Counted from the stretch's first letter, positions 36,111 to 50,513 are shown. The stretch: 64,000 bases of DNA from Streptomyces sp. NP160 (GCF_006335115.1 NZ_VDMJ01000006.1:1-64000); one strand, 5' to 3'. Numbers and translations: made by a program. Notes: generated from the letters alone by a model not told the origin.

Positions 36111-36910
36111 CGGGGAACCGTAGCGTGGGCCAGCTGCAGGGACCCGTCCCAGCCGGGCACGCTGACGTCCTCCTGGCTCAGCTGCCAGCCGAGCCCCACC
36201 CGCGCGGCGTCGGAGAGGTAGGCCCTCACGGCCGGTGAGGCGTCCACGGCGGCTCGGAGGGCCTCAGGGTCCCCCACTGCCCGCACGGTGTACGGCGGGG
36301 CGTACAGGCGCCCCTGCAGGCGCAGCACGTTGCCCACGCAGCGCACCGCCGAGGTCGAGATGATCCGCTGGTCCTGCAGTCCCACCGCCGTGGCCCCGCC
36401 GGCCCACAGGGCGTTGACCACGGCCTGCAGGTCCTGCTGGTGGACGATGAAGACGTCCGCGCTGACCCCGGTGGCGCCCGCCGCCGCAGCGGTGTCCGCG
36501 GCGCGCGGGGCGTCGTCGAGCGTGATGACCAGGCCGGGCCCGTCCACCGGGTCGAGACCGGCGGCGCCGGCCAGGGCGCCCGCCTCGGCCTGCAGCCGCT
36601 GGGCTGCCGGGTCGTCGACCTGGCGGCCCAACCGGGTGACCTCCTCCTGCAGCTGCGCCAGGCGCCGGTCGTCACGGGCCACGTCGCGCTCCCGCGCCAC
36701 CACCTGGCTGCGCAGGTCGCTGGTGCTGGCCCGCAGGTCGGTCCCGTCGGCGGTGCGCGCCGACGTGGCGAACAGGCCCCCCGCGAGCACGAGGACGACG
36801 ACGACGGCGAGGCCGCTGAGGCCCGGCCGCTGCCACCGCCGGCGCGCGGTGTCCGGGGGTTCGGCGGGGTCCGGTGCGGCCGGCGGGGCGCTCGTCGCTG
36901 CGTCCGTCAC
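36107..36910 (-). CDS. DUF881-family membrane protein
   Basis: A 267-residue protein. A Pro/Ala-rich N-terminus is followed by one membrane helix (~30-50), a coiled-coil-like segment (~60-110, with ARERDVARDDRRLAQLQEEV) and a C-terminal DUF881 domain with GLVITLDDAPR, VSADVFIVHQQDLQAVVNALW and PPYTVRAVGD. The family is near universal beside division genes in actinobacteria and resembles YlxW of Bacillus; its biochemical role is unknown. It is divergent from crgA, 68 bases away. Confidence 0.9.
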   Translation of the reverse strand: MTDAATSAPPAAPDPAEPPDTARRRWQRPGLSGLAVVVVLVLAGGLFATSARTADGTDLRASTSDLRSQVVARERDVARDDRRLAQLQEEVTRLGRQVDDPAAQRLQAEAGALAGAAGLDPVDGPGLVITLDDAPRAADTAAAAGATGVSADVFIVHQQDLQAVVNALWAGGATAVGLQDQRIISTSAVRCVGNVLRLQGRLYAPPYTVRAVGDPEALRAAVDASPAVRAYLSDAARVGLGWQLSQEDVSVPGWDGSLQLAHATVPR

Positions 36911-36978
36911 GGCTCGCCCTCCCCGCCCGGTCCGGGCGACTACCCTCGGGCCCTGACAGCCCTGCTGGAGGAGGACCG

Positions 36979-37227
36979 GTGCCCGAGTCGAGGATACGTC
37001 GCCGTCGCGCGTGGACAGCCCCGCGCGAGAAGAGCGCCGGCCCCCGCCCGAGCCCCCGCTGGTGGGTTCCCGTCATGCTCGCCCTGATGGTGGTCGGGTT
37101 GGTGTGGATCGTCGTCTACTACCTCAGCAGCGCGACCTACCCGGTCCCGCAGCTGGGCGCGTGGAACCTGGCGGTGGGCTTCGGCGTGGTGCTGGTCGGC
37201 TTCGCGATGACCACCCGCTGGCGCTGA
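36979..37227 (+). CDS. crgA: CrgA, cell division regulator
   Basis: An 82-residue small membrane protein with two helices: WVPVMLALMVVGLVWIVVYYL and LGAWNLAVGFGVVLVGFAMT. The cytoplasmic N-terminus is basic and the C-terminus ends TTRWR. The loop SSATYPVP matches CrgA, an actinobacterial divisome component that interacts with FtsZ, FtsI and FtsQ and limits septation in Streptomyces. GTG at 36979 is preceded by GGAGGAGGA, which decides the start over longer open-frame options. Confidence 0.93.
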   Translation: MPESRIRRRRAWTAPREKSAGPRPSPRWWVPVMLALMVVGLVWIVVYYLSSATYPVPQLGAWNLAVGFGVVLVGFAMTTRWR

Positions 37228-37261
37228 CGGGCCGGGCTGACGGGCCGGGGCCCGCACAGCC

Positions 37262-38122
37262 TCACAGGAGCCCGGTGGCCGCCATCCGCGCGACGGCGGC
37301 CACCAGGAGCACCACGGCGACGGCGACGGCGCCCACCACCTGCACCGGCGTGCGCGTGCGCTGCGGCGCGTACGCGTAGACGGCCCCCAGCGCGAGGCCG
37401 GTGACCAGGCCGCCCAGGTGCGCCTGCCAGGCGATGCCCGGGACCAGGAAGCCGATGGCGCCGTTGATGACGATGAGCACCACGACCTGGCCGAACTGCT
37501 GGTTGAGCTTGCGCTGAACCAGCACGAGGGCGCCGAAGAGGCCGAAGACGGCGCCCGAGGCGCCGACGGAGATCGTCGCCCACCCCCGGCTGTCCGGGCT
37601 CGCCAGCAGCAGCGTGCCGACCGACCCGCCGAACGCCGAGACGAGGTACAGCGCGGCGAAGCGCGCCCTGCCGAACTGCCGCTCCAGGTAGGAGCCGAAC
37701 AGCCACAGCGCGTACATGTTGAAGGCGATGTGGATGACCCCGCCGTGCAGGAAGGCCGCGGTGAGGAACCTCCAGGGCTCGGCACCCGCGGCGACGGGCG
37801 CGAAGCCGAAGTCGTAGGTGATGCCCGGCGCGACCGTCGCCTGCAGGAGGTAGACCGCGACGCAGATGGCGATGACGGTCAGCGTCACGACGGGGCGGCC
37901 GCGGCGCAGCGTCGCGCCGAAGGCGGTCCTGGCCTCGCGGACGCCCCTCGCCCCCTCCCGCACGCAGTCCACGCACTGGAAGCCCACCGCCGCGGGGCGC
38001 TGGCACTCCGGGCAGGTCGGCCGCTCGCAGCGCTGGCAGCGGACGTAGGAGACCCGGTCGGGGTGGCGGGGGCAGACGGGGTCCTGCCCGGGGGCCTGGG
38101 GCCCCCAGGCAGGCTCGGTCAC
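37262..38122 (-). CDS. Rhomboid-family intramembrane serine protease with N-terminal zinc-ribbon
   Basis: A 286-residue membrane protease. Residues ~14-55 hold a cysteine-rich B-box-like domain (CPRH, CQRC, CPEC, CVDC) that should bind zinc. The rhomboid core (~85-270) shows HGGVIHIAFNMYALW, GASGAVFG with the nucleophile serine, and QAHLGGL with the catalytic histidine. The substrate is unknown. It follows the cyclophilin gene on the same strand with a 19-base gap. Start GTG at 38122. Confidence 0.9.
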   Translation of the reverse strand: MTEPAWGPQAPGQDPVCPRHPDRVSYVRCQRCERPTCPECQRPAAVGFQCVDCVREGARGVREARTAFGATLRRGRPVVTLTVIAICVAVYLLQATVAPGITYDFGFAPVAAGAEPWRFLTAAFLHGGVIHIAFNMYALWLFGSYLERQFGRARFAALYLVSAFGGSVGTLLLASPDSRGWATISVGASGAVFGLFGALVLVQRKLNQQFGQVVVLIVINGAIGFLVPGIAWQAHLGGLVTGLALGAVYAYAPQRTRTPVQVVGAVAVAVVLLVAAVARMAATGLL

Positions 38123-38141
38123 GGCTCCAGCACCCCGCGGG

Positions 38142-38663
38142 TCACTCGGTGATCTCGACGGACTCCAGGACCACCGGCTCCACCGGGCGGTCCATGGCGC
38201 CGGTGCGCACACCGGCGATGGCGTCGACGACCTTCTTGCTCTCCTCGTCGGCGACCTCGCCGAAGATCGTGTGCTTGCCCTGCAGCCACGTGGTCGGTGC
38301 CACCGTGATGAAGAACTGCGAGCCGTTGGTGCCCTGGCCGCCGCGCTTGCCGGCGTTGGCCATGGCGAGCAGGTACGGCTTGGTGAACGTGAGCTCGGGG
38401 TGGATCTCGTCGTCGAAGGTGTAGCCCGGACCGCCCGTGCCGTTCCCGACCGGGTCACCGCCCTGGACCATGAAGCCCGGGATCACGCGGTGGAAGGTGA
38501 GCCCGTCGAAGAACCTGTCGGTGCGCTTGGCACCGGTCTGCGGGTCGGTCCACTCCTTCTCACCGGTCGCCAGACCGGTGAAGTTGGCCACCGTCTTCGG
38601 AGCGTGGTCGGGGAACAGCACCACGCGGACGTCCCCGTGGTTCGTGTGCAGCGTCGCCTCCAT
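38142..38663 (-). CDS. ppiA: Cyclophilin-type peptidyl-prolyl cis-trans isomerase
   Basis: A 173-residue cytoplasmic cyclophilin that speeds cis-trans isomerisation of prolyl bonds. The active-site pattern is complete: FHRVIPGFMVQGGDP (Arg and Phe), GTNGSQFFIT and TTWLQGKHTIFGEV (Trp). No signal peptide is seen. I chose ATG at 38663 because GAGG lies nine bases upstream; an ATG at 38672 is in frame but too close to that site. Homologues occupy the same position near gyrA and the rhomboid gene in many actinobacteria. Confidence 0.93.
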   Translation of the reverse strand: MEATLHTNHGDVRVVLFPDHAPKTVANFTGLATGEKEWTDPQTGAKRTDRFFDGLTFHRVIPGFMVQGGDPVGNGTGGPGYTFDDEIHPELTFTKPYLLAMANAGKRGGQGTNGSQFFITVAPTTWLQGKHTIFGEVADEESKKVVDAIAGVRTGAMDRPVEPVVLESVEITE

Positions 38664-38772
38664 GCCCACCATCCTCGCACCCTGCGATCTCGCCCCCTCG
38701 CTGGGCGAGGCGGAGCCCCTCCCGGCAGGATGGGCGCCGACGGTCCGGGAGCCGGGCCCGGGAGGAGGACGC

Positions 38773-39987
38773 GTGTTCGGGAGCAAGAACCGAGCGGAGC
38801 GGACCGCCGCGGCGGTCAGCCACGCCACCAAGGCGGCCGGGGCGACGCTCGCAGGCAAGGCGGAGAAGCGCGCCGCGCAGGTCGCTGGCGAGCTCGCGCA
38901 GGTCAAGAGCACCGCCAAGGGCGCCGGCCACACCGTGGCGGCGTCGGGCGCGGCCCTGCAGGCGGGGGCTCTGAGCAGCGCGCAGCGCATCGCGAAGAGC
39001 GCCGAGGAGTGGAAGAAGCAGGCCGGTCCGGCCGCCTCGCACGCCAAGGACGCTGCTGTCGGCTACGCCGGTCAGGCTCGTGAGTGGGCCCAGCCGCGCG
39101 TGGGGGAGGCCTACGCCAAGGCCCTGCCGCTGGTCGTGGACGCCAAGGACCGCAGCATCCGCGCTGCGGCGCCCAAGGTGGAGCACGCCGCGGAGTCGCT
39201 GGTGCCCCGCGTCGACCACGCCCGCGACACGATCGTGGACGACTGGCTGCCCCGTGCCGTCGCCGCGGTGAGCGCGGCGGCCGCTGCCGCCGCGGCGAAG
39301 GCGGGCGAGGCCACCGACGCCGCCGCCACGAGCACCACGACCGGCCTCAAGAAGGTGAGCGGCAGCCCGCTCATCAGCGCGAAGGCCGCGAAGAAGGCGG
39401 CACGGCGCCGCCGGACCCGCCGCTTCCTGCTCTTCACGACCGTCGCCGGAGCCGCCGGCGCGGCCGGTTGGGCCGTGTGGAAGTCGCGCCAGCAGGCCGT
39501 GGTGGACCCGTGGGTCCCGGCGACCGCGCCGGGCACGGGCGTCAGCACCGCTCCGGCCGACCACAGCCGCCTGTCGTCCTCGACGCCGGGCACCTCCGGC
39601 GGCGCGGGCGCCACCCTCGGTGGTGGCAGCGCGGCGAGCACCTCCTCCGACGTCGACACCCCTGCCGCTGACGGCTCGGCGAAGGGCCAGGAGGCCGCCT
39701 CCAAGGCCGAGTCCGTGGTGGACAAGGCCGCGGGCAAGGTCCAGGAGACGGTCGAGAAGGTCGCGGACAAGGCCAAGGACGCCACGTCGTCGTCCTCGTC
39801 GTCGTCCTCGTCCACCGCGAAGGCCGAGACCGCCCCGCCGACGCTGACCACCAGCGCGACCACGGCCGGTGCTGCGGACTCCGTGCTGGGTGATGCGACG
39901 AAGAGCTCGGACACCCCCGACGCGCCGTCGTCGACCGCGACGAGCAAGCCCAAGCCGAAGCCCAAGCCGGGGCCGTCCGGCTCCTGA
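38773..39987 (+). CDS. Ala/Lys-rich single-pass protein of unknown function
   Basis: A 404-residue protein that I do not recognise. Residues ~1-215 are low-complexity amphipathic helix rich in Ala, Lys, Glu and Gly, with repeating (A)(K/E)(A) patterns reminiscent of LEA-like or apolipoprotein-like sequences. A basic cluster (KKAARRRRTRRF, about 210-221) precedes one membrane helix (LLFTTVAGAAGAAGWAVW), so the helix-rich part is probably cytoplasmic. The rest is Ser/Thr/Ala-rich with another Lys/Ala helix (KAAGKVQETVEKVADKAKD) and a KPKPKPKP tail. GTG at 38773 follows GGAGGAGGA. It is divergent from the cyclophilin gene and ends at a strong terminator. Confidence 0.7.
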   Translation: MFGSKNRAERTAAAVSHATKAAGATLAGKAEKRAAQVAGELAQVKSTAKGAGHTVAASGAALQAGALSSAQRIAKSAEEWKKQAGPAASHAKDAAVGYAGQAREWAQPRVGEAYAKALPLVVDAKDRSIRAAAPKVEHAAESLVPRVDHARDTIVDDWLPRAVAAVSAAAAAAAAKAGEATDAAATSTTTGLKKVSGSPLISAKAAKKAARRRRTRRFLLFTTVAGAAGAAGWAVWKSRQQAVVDPWVPATAPGTGVSTAPADHSRLSSSTPGTSGGAGATLGGGSAASTSSDVDTPAADGSAKGQEAASKAESVVDKAAGKVQETVEKVADKAKDATSSSSSSSSSTAKAETAPPTLTTSATTAGAADSVLGDATKSSDTPDAPSSTATSKPKPKPKPGPSGS

Positions 39988-39996
39988 GCCGACGAC

Positions 39997-40040
39997 AGCA
40001 CGAAGGCCGGTCACCCGAGGAGGTGACCGGCCTTCGTGCT
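39997..40040. terminator. Strong 19-bp hairpin terminator
   Basis: A perfect 19-bp inverted repeat (39997-40015 and 40022-40040) with a six-base loop lies 10 bases after the Ala/Lys-rich gene. It also sits 16 bases beyond the 3' end of the opposing tRNA-Ala, so it can serve both directions. Confidence 0.85.
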
Positions 40041-40055
40041 GCGTGTGTCTCCGAG

Positions 40056-40128
40056 TGGAGGCGAGGGGACTCGAACCCCTAACCCCCTGCATGCAAAGCA
40101 GGTGCGCTACCAATTGCGCCACGCCCCC
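40056..40128 (-). tRNA. tRNA-Ala(TGC)
   Basis: A 73-base cloverleaf on the minus strand. The acceptor stem GGGGGCG pairs with CGCCTCC (one G-U), discriminator A; the anticodon stem is CTGC/GCAG with loop TTTGCAT giving anticodon TGC; the T-loop is GTTCGAGTC. It follows tRNA-Ile by 14 bases in the same direction, the usual pair behind gyrA in actinobacteria. Confidence 0.95.
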
Positions 40129-40142
40129 GGGGGCACGTCGGG

Positions 40143-40216
40143 TGGGCCTAACAGGACTTGAACCTGTGACCTCTTCCTTATCAGGGAAGCGCTCTAACCA
40201 ACTGAGCTATAGGCCC
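40143..40216 (-). tRNA. tRNA-Ile(GAT)
   Basis: A 74-base cloverleaf on the minus strand. The acceptor stem GGGCCTA pairs with TAGGCCC, discriminator A; the anticodon stem is CTTCC/GGAAG with loop CTGATAA giving anticodon GAT; the T-loop is GTTCAAGTC. It lies 52 bases after the DUF3566 gene, so it may be read from the gyrBA transcript. Confidence 0.96.
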
Positions 40217-40268
40217 GCACCGGCACGCGGACGCACCGGGGTGTCTCGAGGTTACCAGGCGCTGCTGC

Positions 40269-41044
40269 TCAGTCGTCGCTGAGGGTCAGCCGGACGCCGC
40301 CCACCAGGCCGCTGGCGAGGTTGTAGAGCACGGCAGCGATGGTGCTGATCAGCGTGAGCAGCACCACGTCGACGACGGCGAGGAAGACCGTCACCGACAG
40401 CACCCGCGACAGGCTGAGCAGGTCCGCCACGCGGAAGTCGCTCTCACTGCCGACGACGTCGCTGATGACGCTGTCAAGCTGGTTGAACACGCCCATGCCG
40501 TTGAGGACCGCCCACAGCACCGTCACTGCGACGACGGCGATGATGCCGAGGGCCACGGACAGCAGGAACGCCAGGCGCGCGACCGACCACAGGCTGACGC
40601 GCGACAGGCTGAGTTTGACCCGCCGCGGCGCCTCTCCGGCCGGTGCGGACGCGGCGTGGGCCGCCTCGGGCTGCTCCGCGGTGCGCGGCTCCTCACCGGT
40701 GCGCGCCGGGCGCACCGCTGTGGGCGCCGTCGACGTCGCCGTGGGCGCCGCGGAGGCCGCCGCTGCCGGACGAGCGGCGGCGGGCGGGGACGACAGCGGC
40801 CTGGCGGTGGCGCCGCGCTGCGCGGCGCCCGCCGCCGCGGGTCGGGGACCGCTGCCCAGGGGGCTCGGACCACCCGCGGCGGGCGCGGCCGGCTGCGGCC
40901 GCGCCCCCGGGGTCGTCGGCCGCTGGGCGGGCCGTGCGGCGGGCCCGCCGGAGGCCGTCGGCGCGCTCCCACCGGAGGCACCGGTGGACGCGGGCCGTCC
41001 AGCGCCGCCCGAGGAGTCTCGGGCGTCAGTCTTCTCGGACGGGC

Positions 41045-41048
<4 letters not shown>
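40269..41048 (-). CDS. DUF3566-domain membrane protein
   Basis: A 259-residue protein. Residues ~1-145 are a long Pro/Ala/Gly-rich disordered region. Residues ~146-259 form the DUF3566 domain, with [25 protein letters not shown], a first membrane helix, [14 protein letters not shown], and a second helix ending at LTLSDD. The family is almost always behind gyrA in actinobacteria; its role is not established. GTG at 41048 overlaps the gyrA stop by four bases. Confidence 0.92.
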
Positions 41049-46536
<5,488 letters not shown>

Positions 46537-46537
46537 C

Positions 46538-47803
46538 TCAGACCTCCACGGTGCCGGCGCGCACCTGCAGGCGGCGCCCCGCCAGCTCCGGCGGCACGTC
46601 CTCGGCGACGGCGGCGGTGATGAGCACCTGCTCCGCCGGCGCCACGAGCGCCGCGAGCCGCTGGCGGCGACCGGCGTCCAGCTCGGCGAAGACGTCGTCG
46701 AGCACGAGCACCGGCTCGCTGGCGGGGTCCCTCGGGCCGTCACCGCACAGCAGCTCGTACAGGCCCAGCCGCAGCGCCAGCGCGTACGACCACGACTCCC
46801 CGTGGCTGGCGTACCCCCGCGCGGGCAGGCCCGACAGCTCCAGCAGCAGGTCGTCGCGCTGGGGGCCGACCAGCGAGGTGCCGCGCTCCAGCTCCTCGGC
46901 GCGCACCTGCGCCATCTGCTCCAGCAGCGCCTGCGCCAGCTCCGCCCGGGGCGGCAGCTCGCAGTCCCCGGCCAGGTCGAGGTCGGCCAGCAGCGGCAGC
47001 GTGCTGCGGTAGGACAGCCGGACGGGCCCCTCGGCGCCACCCGACCCGCCGTCGAGCCCACCGCTCGCCCCGCTGACCGCCGCGTAGGCCCGCGCGACGT
47101 GCGGGTGGAGCCGCCGCACCAGGAGCAGGCGGGCGGCGAGCAGCTCGGCGCCCACCGTCGCGAGGTGGGTGTCCCACACGTCGAGGGTGGCCGCCTCGGC
47201 GGCCGCCGCGTCCTGCCAGCCGGACTCCCGCGCCGCCTGCGCCGCGCGCTCGCTGGCCCGCGACGGCCTGCCGGTGCGGCCACCGCGCCGGGAGGCCGCG
47301 GCCTGCCGCAGGAGCGCACCGCGCTGCTTGAGCACCCGGTCGAGGTCGGAGCGCACCCCGGCGAGCCGGGGCGCCAGCGCCACGAGCGCCTCGTCCATGA
47401 AGCGGCGCCGACCGTCGGGTTCGCCCTTGACCAGCGCGAGGTCCTCGGGGGCGAAGAGCACCGTCCTCAGCGACCCCAGCACCTCCCGGGCCCGCGACAG
47501 CGGCGCGCGGTTCAGGCGCGCCCGGTTGGCCCGGCCCGGGGAGATCTCCACCTCGACCAGCGTGGAGCGGCCGGCCCTGTCGACGGCAGCGCGCACCACC
47601 GCCCGCTCCGCGCCGGCGCGAACCAGCGGCGCGTCGGTCGCGGCGCGGTGGCTGCCGAGGGTCGCCACGTAGCCGACCGCCTCCACGAGGTTGGTCTTGC
47701 CCTGCCCGTTGGGCCCGACCAGGGCGGTCGGGCCCGGGGCGAGCGCGACCTCCGCGGTCTCGTAGTTGCGGAAGTCGACCAGGGACAGGTGCGTGACGTG
47801 CAC
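46538..47803 (-). CDS. recF: DNA replication and repair protein RecF
   Basis: A 421-residue SMC-like ATPase that loads RecA at single-strand gaps. Walker A is GPNGQGKTN (residues 30-38), the signature region contains [21 protein letters not shown], and Walker B is [12 protein letters not shown]. The N-terminus [15 protein letters not shown] is typical. GTG at 47803. Two insertions rich in Ala/Gly/Ser (about 160-190 and 235-255) enlarge it compared with ~370-385 residues in most homologues. Confidence 0.97.
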   Translation of the reverse strand: MHVTHLSLVDFRNYETAEVALAPGPTALVGPNGQGKTNLVEAVGYVATLGSHRAATDAPLVRAGAERAVVRAAVDRAGRSTLVEVEISPGRANRARLNRAPLSRAREVLGSLRTVLFAPEDLALVKGEPDGRRRFMDEALVALAPRLAGVRSDLDRVLKQRGALLRQAAASRRGGRTGRPSRASERAAQAARESGWQDAAAAEAATLDVWDTHLATVGAELLAARLLLVRRLHPHVARAYAAVSGASGGLDGGSGGAEGPVRLSYRSTLPLLADLDLAGDCELPPRAELAQALLEQMAQVRAEELERGTSLVGPQRDDLLLELSGLPARGYASHGESWSYALALRLGLYELLCGDGPRDPASEPVLVLDDVFAELDAGRRQRLAALVAPAEQVLITAAVAEDVPPELAGRRLQVRAGTVEV

Positions 47804-47815
47804 CCGCCCCTCCGG

Positions 47816-48814
47816 TCAGCGGGAGGTGGAGCCCGAGCCGGAGCTCGGTCCCGCCTCGGCGGCGCTGGCCTCCTGCGGACCGGCCTCGGGCTTCCCGCCG
47901 CTGGTCTGGTCGGCCGCCGCGTCGTCCCCGCCGAGGGACTCCACCGCGTGCCCGCCGAACTGGTTGCGCAGCGCCGCGACCATCTTCATGGCCGGGGAGT
48001 CGTCCTGCCGGGAGGCGAAGCGCGCGAACAGCGCCGCGGTGATCGCCGGCATCGGCACGGACTCGTTGATGGCCTCCTCGACCGTCCAGCGGCCCTCGCC
48101 GGAGTCGTTCACGTAGCCGCGGATCGAGCCCAGGCTGGTGCCCTCGGCCTCCAGCGCCCGCACCAGCAGGTCCAGCAGCCAGGAGCGCACCACGGTGCCG
48201 CGCGTCCACGCCTTGAAGGAGCCGGTGACGTCGGTGACGATGTCCTTGGCCGTGAGCAGCTCGAAGCCCTCGGCGTACGCCTGCATGAGGCCGTACTCGA
48301 TGCCGTTGTGCACCATCTTCGCGTAGTGGCCGGCGCCCACGGCCCCGGCGTGGACGAAGCCCTCCTCGCGGGGGCCCTCGGGGCGCAGCGCGTCGAAGAC
48401 CGGCAGGAGCCGCTCGACGAGCTCGGCGTCGCCGCCGCACATCAGGCCGTAGCCGTTCTCGAGGCCCCAGATGCCGCCGGACACGCCGCAGTCCACGAAG
48501 CCGATGCCGTTCTCGGCGAGGGACTCGGCGTGCGCCGCGTCGTCGGTGTACTTGGAGTTGCCGCCGTCGATGACGACGTCGCCCTCCGACAGCAGCCCCT
48601 TGAGCTGGTCGATGACGCTGTGCGTGATCTGGCCGGCCGGGACCATCACCCAGACCGCCCGCGGGGCCGGCAGCGCCTCGACGAGCGCCTCCAGGCTCGC
48701 GACGTCGGACAGGTCGGGGTTGTTGTCGAACCCCGTGACCTCGATGCCACCGCGGCGCAGCCGCGTGCGCATGTTGCCGCCCATCTTGCCGAGACCGACC
48801 AGACCGATGTGCAC
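47816..48814 (-). CDS. gnd: 6-phosphogluconate dehydrogenase, decarboxylating (NAD-type)
   Basis: A 332-residue enzyme converting 6-phosphogluconate to ribulose 5-phosphate and CO2. The N-terminal dinucleotide motif is GLVGLGKMGGNM, followed by the substrate-binding DGGNSKYTDD, CGVSGGIWGLENGYGLM and KMVHNGIEYGLMQAYAEG, with the catalytic Lys. The short length (~300 core residues) marks the YqeC-like NAD-preferring form rather than the ~470-residue NADP enzyme. The last ~45 residues are a disordered Ser/Ala/Gly tail. It sits between dnaN (51 bases) and recF (12 bases), as in many actinobacteria. Confidence 0.95.
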   Translation of the reverse strand: MHIGLVGLGKMGGNMRTRLRRGGIEVTGFDNNPDLSDVASLEALVEALPAPRAVWVMVPAGQITHSVIDQLKGLLSEGDVVIDGGNSKYTDDAAHAESLAENGIGFVDCGVSGGIWGLENGYGLMCGGDAELVERLLPVFDALRPEGPREEGFVHAGAVGAGHYAKMVHNGIEYGLMQAYAEGFELLTAKDIVTDVTGSFKAWTRGTVVRSWLLDLLVRALEAEGTSLGSIRGYVNDSGEGRWTVEEAINESVPMPAITAALFARFASRQDDSPAMKMVAALRNQFGGHAVESLGGDDAAADQTSGGKPEAGPQEASAAEAGPSSGSGSTSR

Positions 48815-48865
48815 AGCAGACCTCCGGGAGTGCGTCGTTGGAGTGGGTCGCCCGCGGTGCGGGCG

Positions 48866-50020
48866 TCAGCCGGCCATCCGCACGGGCATGAGCAGGTAGC
48901 GGTAGTGGTCGCTGGGCTCGGAGTCCTCGTCGGTCTGTCCGGTGAGGACGGCGGGCTTCGTGGGAAGCGTGAAGGACAGCCGCACGAACGGCATGTTGAG
49001 CGCACCCAGCCCGTCGAGGAGGAACTGGGGGTTGAAGGCGATGGAGACGTCGTCCCCGTGCAGCTGGGCCGGGATCGCCTCGGACGCCTGCGCGTCCTCC
49101 CCGTCGCCGGCCTCCAGCACCACCTGGCCCTGGGTGAACGACAGCCGGACGGGCCGGCTGCGCTCGGCGACCAGGGCCACGCGGCGCACCGCCTCCACGA
49201 GCGCGGGGACGGCGACCACGGCGGCGATCGGCGACTCGGCGGGGAACAGCGACCGCACCTTGGGGTAGTCGCCGTCGACCAGCAGGGAGGTGGTGCGCCG
49301 CCCGCCCGCCTCGAAGCCGACCAGGCCCGAGGCGCCGCGACCCCGGCCCTCGGCGCCGGCGGCCTCCGACGACAGCGCGAGGACGACCTCGCCGCTGCCC
49401 ATGGCCCGGGCGACCTCGGACAGGGTGCGGGCCCGCACGAGCGCCGCGGAGGACCCGCCGCCCTCGCCGGCGCTCCACGGCAGGGTCCGGACCGCCAGGC
49501 GGTAGCGGTCCGTGGCCAGCAGGGTGAGCTCGTCGCCCTCGATCTCCACGCGCACGCCGGTGAGCACCGGCAGCGTCTCGTCGCGGCTGGCGGCCACCAC
49601 CACCTGGGCCACGGCGGAGGCGAAGACGTCCCCGGCCACGCTGCCGAGCACGTCGGGCATGGCCGGCAGGGCCGGGTAGTCCTCCACCGGCATCGTGAGC
49701 AGCGTGAAGCGGCTCGAGCCGCAGGTGACGACGACGCGGGGCCCCTGCAGCGAGACCTGCACCGGCTGCGCCGGCAGGGAGCGCGCGATGTCCGCCAGGA
49801 GGCGGCCCGAGACGAGCACCCGCCCGGGCTCGTGCACCTCGGCGGGGACCTCCACGTGCGCGGAGACCTCGTAGTCGAAGCTCGACAGCTTCAGGACGCC
49901 GGGCTCGGCGGCCTCGAGGAGCACGCCCGAGAGCACCGGGACCGGCGGCCGGGCCGGAAGCGTCCGCGCCGTCCACCCGACGGCGTCTGCCAGGACGTCG
50001 CGCTCGACCCCGAACCTCAC
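48866..50020 (-). CDS. dnaN: DNA polymerase III sliding clamp (beta subunit)
   Basis: A 384-residue ring-forming clamp that tethers polymerase III to DNA. Its three-domain repeat is visible: VRFGVERDVLADAVGWTARTLP, the central LPVLTGVRVEIEGDELTLLATDRYRL, and the C-terminal VSIAFNPQFLLDGLGAL ending HYRYLLMPVRMAG. The GTG at 50020 follows GGAGGTG and removes a 32-residue non-homologous extension of the open frame. It lies across oriC from the dnaA stop, on the same strand. Confidence 0.97.
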   Translation of the reverse strand: MRFGVERDVLADAVGWTARTLPARPPVPVLSGVLLEAAEPGVLKLSSFDYEVSAHVEVPAEVHEPGRVLVSGRLLADIARSLPAQPVQVSLQGPRVVVTCGSSRFTLLTMPVEDYPALPAMPDVLGSVAGDVFASAVAQVVVAASRDETLPVLTGVRVEIEGDELTLLATDRYRLAVRTLPWSAGEGGGSSAALVRARTLSEVARAMGSGEVVLALSSEAAGAEGRGRGASGLVGFEAGGRRTTSLLVDGDYPKVRSLFPAESPIAAVVAVPALVEAVRRVALVAERSRPVRLSFTQGQVVLEAGDGEDAQASEAIPAQLHGDDVSIAFNPQFLLDGLGALNMPFVRLSFTLPTKPAVLTGQTDEDSEPSDHYRYLLMPVRMAG

Positions 50021-50513
50021 GGGTCCACCTCCATGCGTGCGTGCTGTGCGTGTGCGCCCAGGGAGGGCCCCGACCGGCGAGGGTAACGGTGCGCGGGCCG
50101 AGGCTCGGCCGGCCACCCACAGGCACCCCCGTGGCGGGTGGCGAGCGGTCCGGCGCAGATGGAGGCTGCACGATCGAATCCGCTAGATGACTGGTTCCGT
50201 AGTAGTCATAGGGCCTGTGGATACTGTGGAAAACCCCTGTCGTCGCAGGTGGGAGGTTGTGCACACCTGTGGACAGAGCTGTGGATGACGTGGGGAAAAA
50301 CTACGGGTGCCTGTGGACGGCCAGATCTCGTCCACACCCCGTCCACAGATCGATCCCCTGTTGTCCACACGTCATCCACAGGAAGAGGGCTGTTCTCCAC
50401 AGGGGCTGTGGACAGTTCTGTCCACAGGGGCTGTGGACGGCTGTGGATCGTCCTCACCTGGGGACACAGCCTGTGGACAACCCTCGTCGTCGCAGGTCAG
50501 AGGGGTGGCGACG
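50021..50513. other. oriC: Chromosomal replication origin (oriC) between dnaA and dnaN
   Basis: A non-coding stretch of 493 bases with 15 DnaA-box-like sites between 50216 and 50480. On the plus strand TGTGGANNN sites start at 50216, 50225, 50268, 50280, 50312, 50407, 50432, 50442 and 50472. NNNTCCACA sites start at 50328, 50339, 50361, 50372, 50393 and 50418. Two match the actinobacterial consensus TTGTCCACA exactly (50361-50369 and, inverted, 50472-50480). The segment 50170-50212 is less GC-rich than its surroundings and is a candidate unwinding element. The dnaN promoter must lie at the 50021-50170 side. Confidence 0.93.

Noticed and set aside
46740..50264. An 1174-codon minus-strand frame across recF, gnd, dnaN and oriC
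   Set aside because: It is an out-of-frame reading of three recognised genes and runs through the DnaA boxes.
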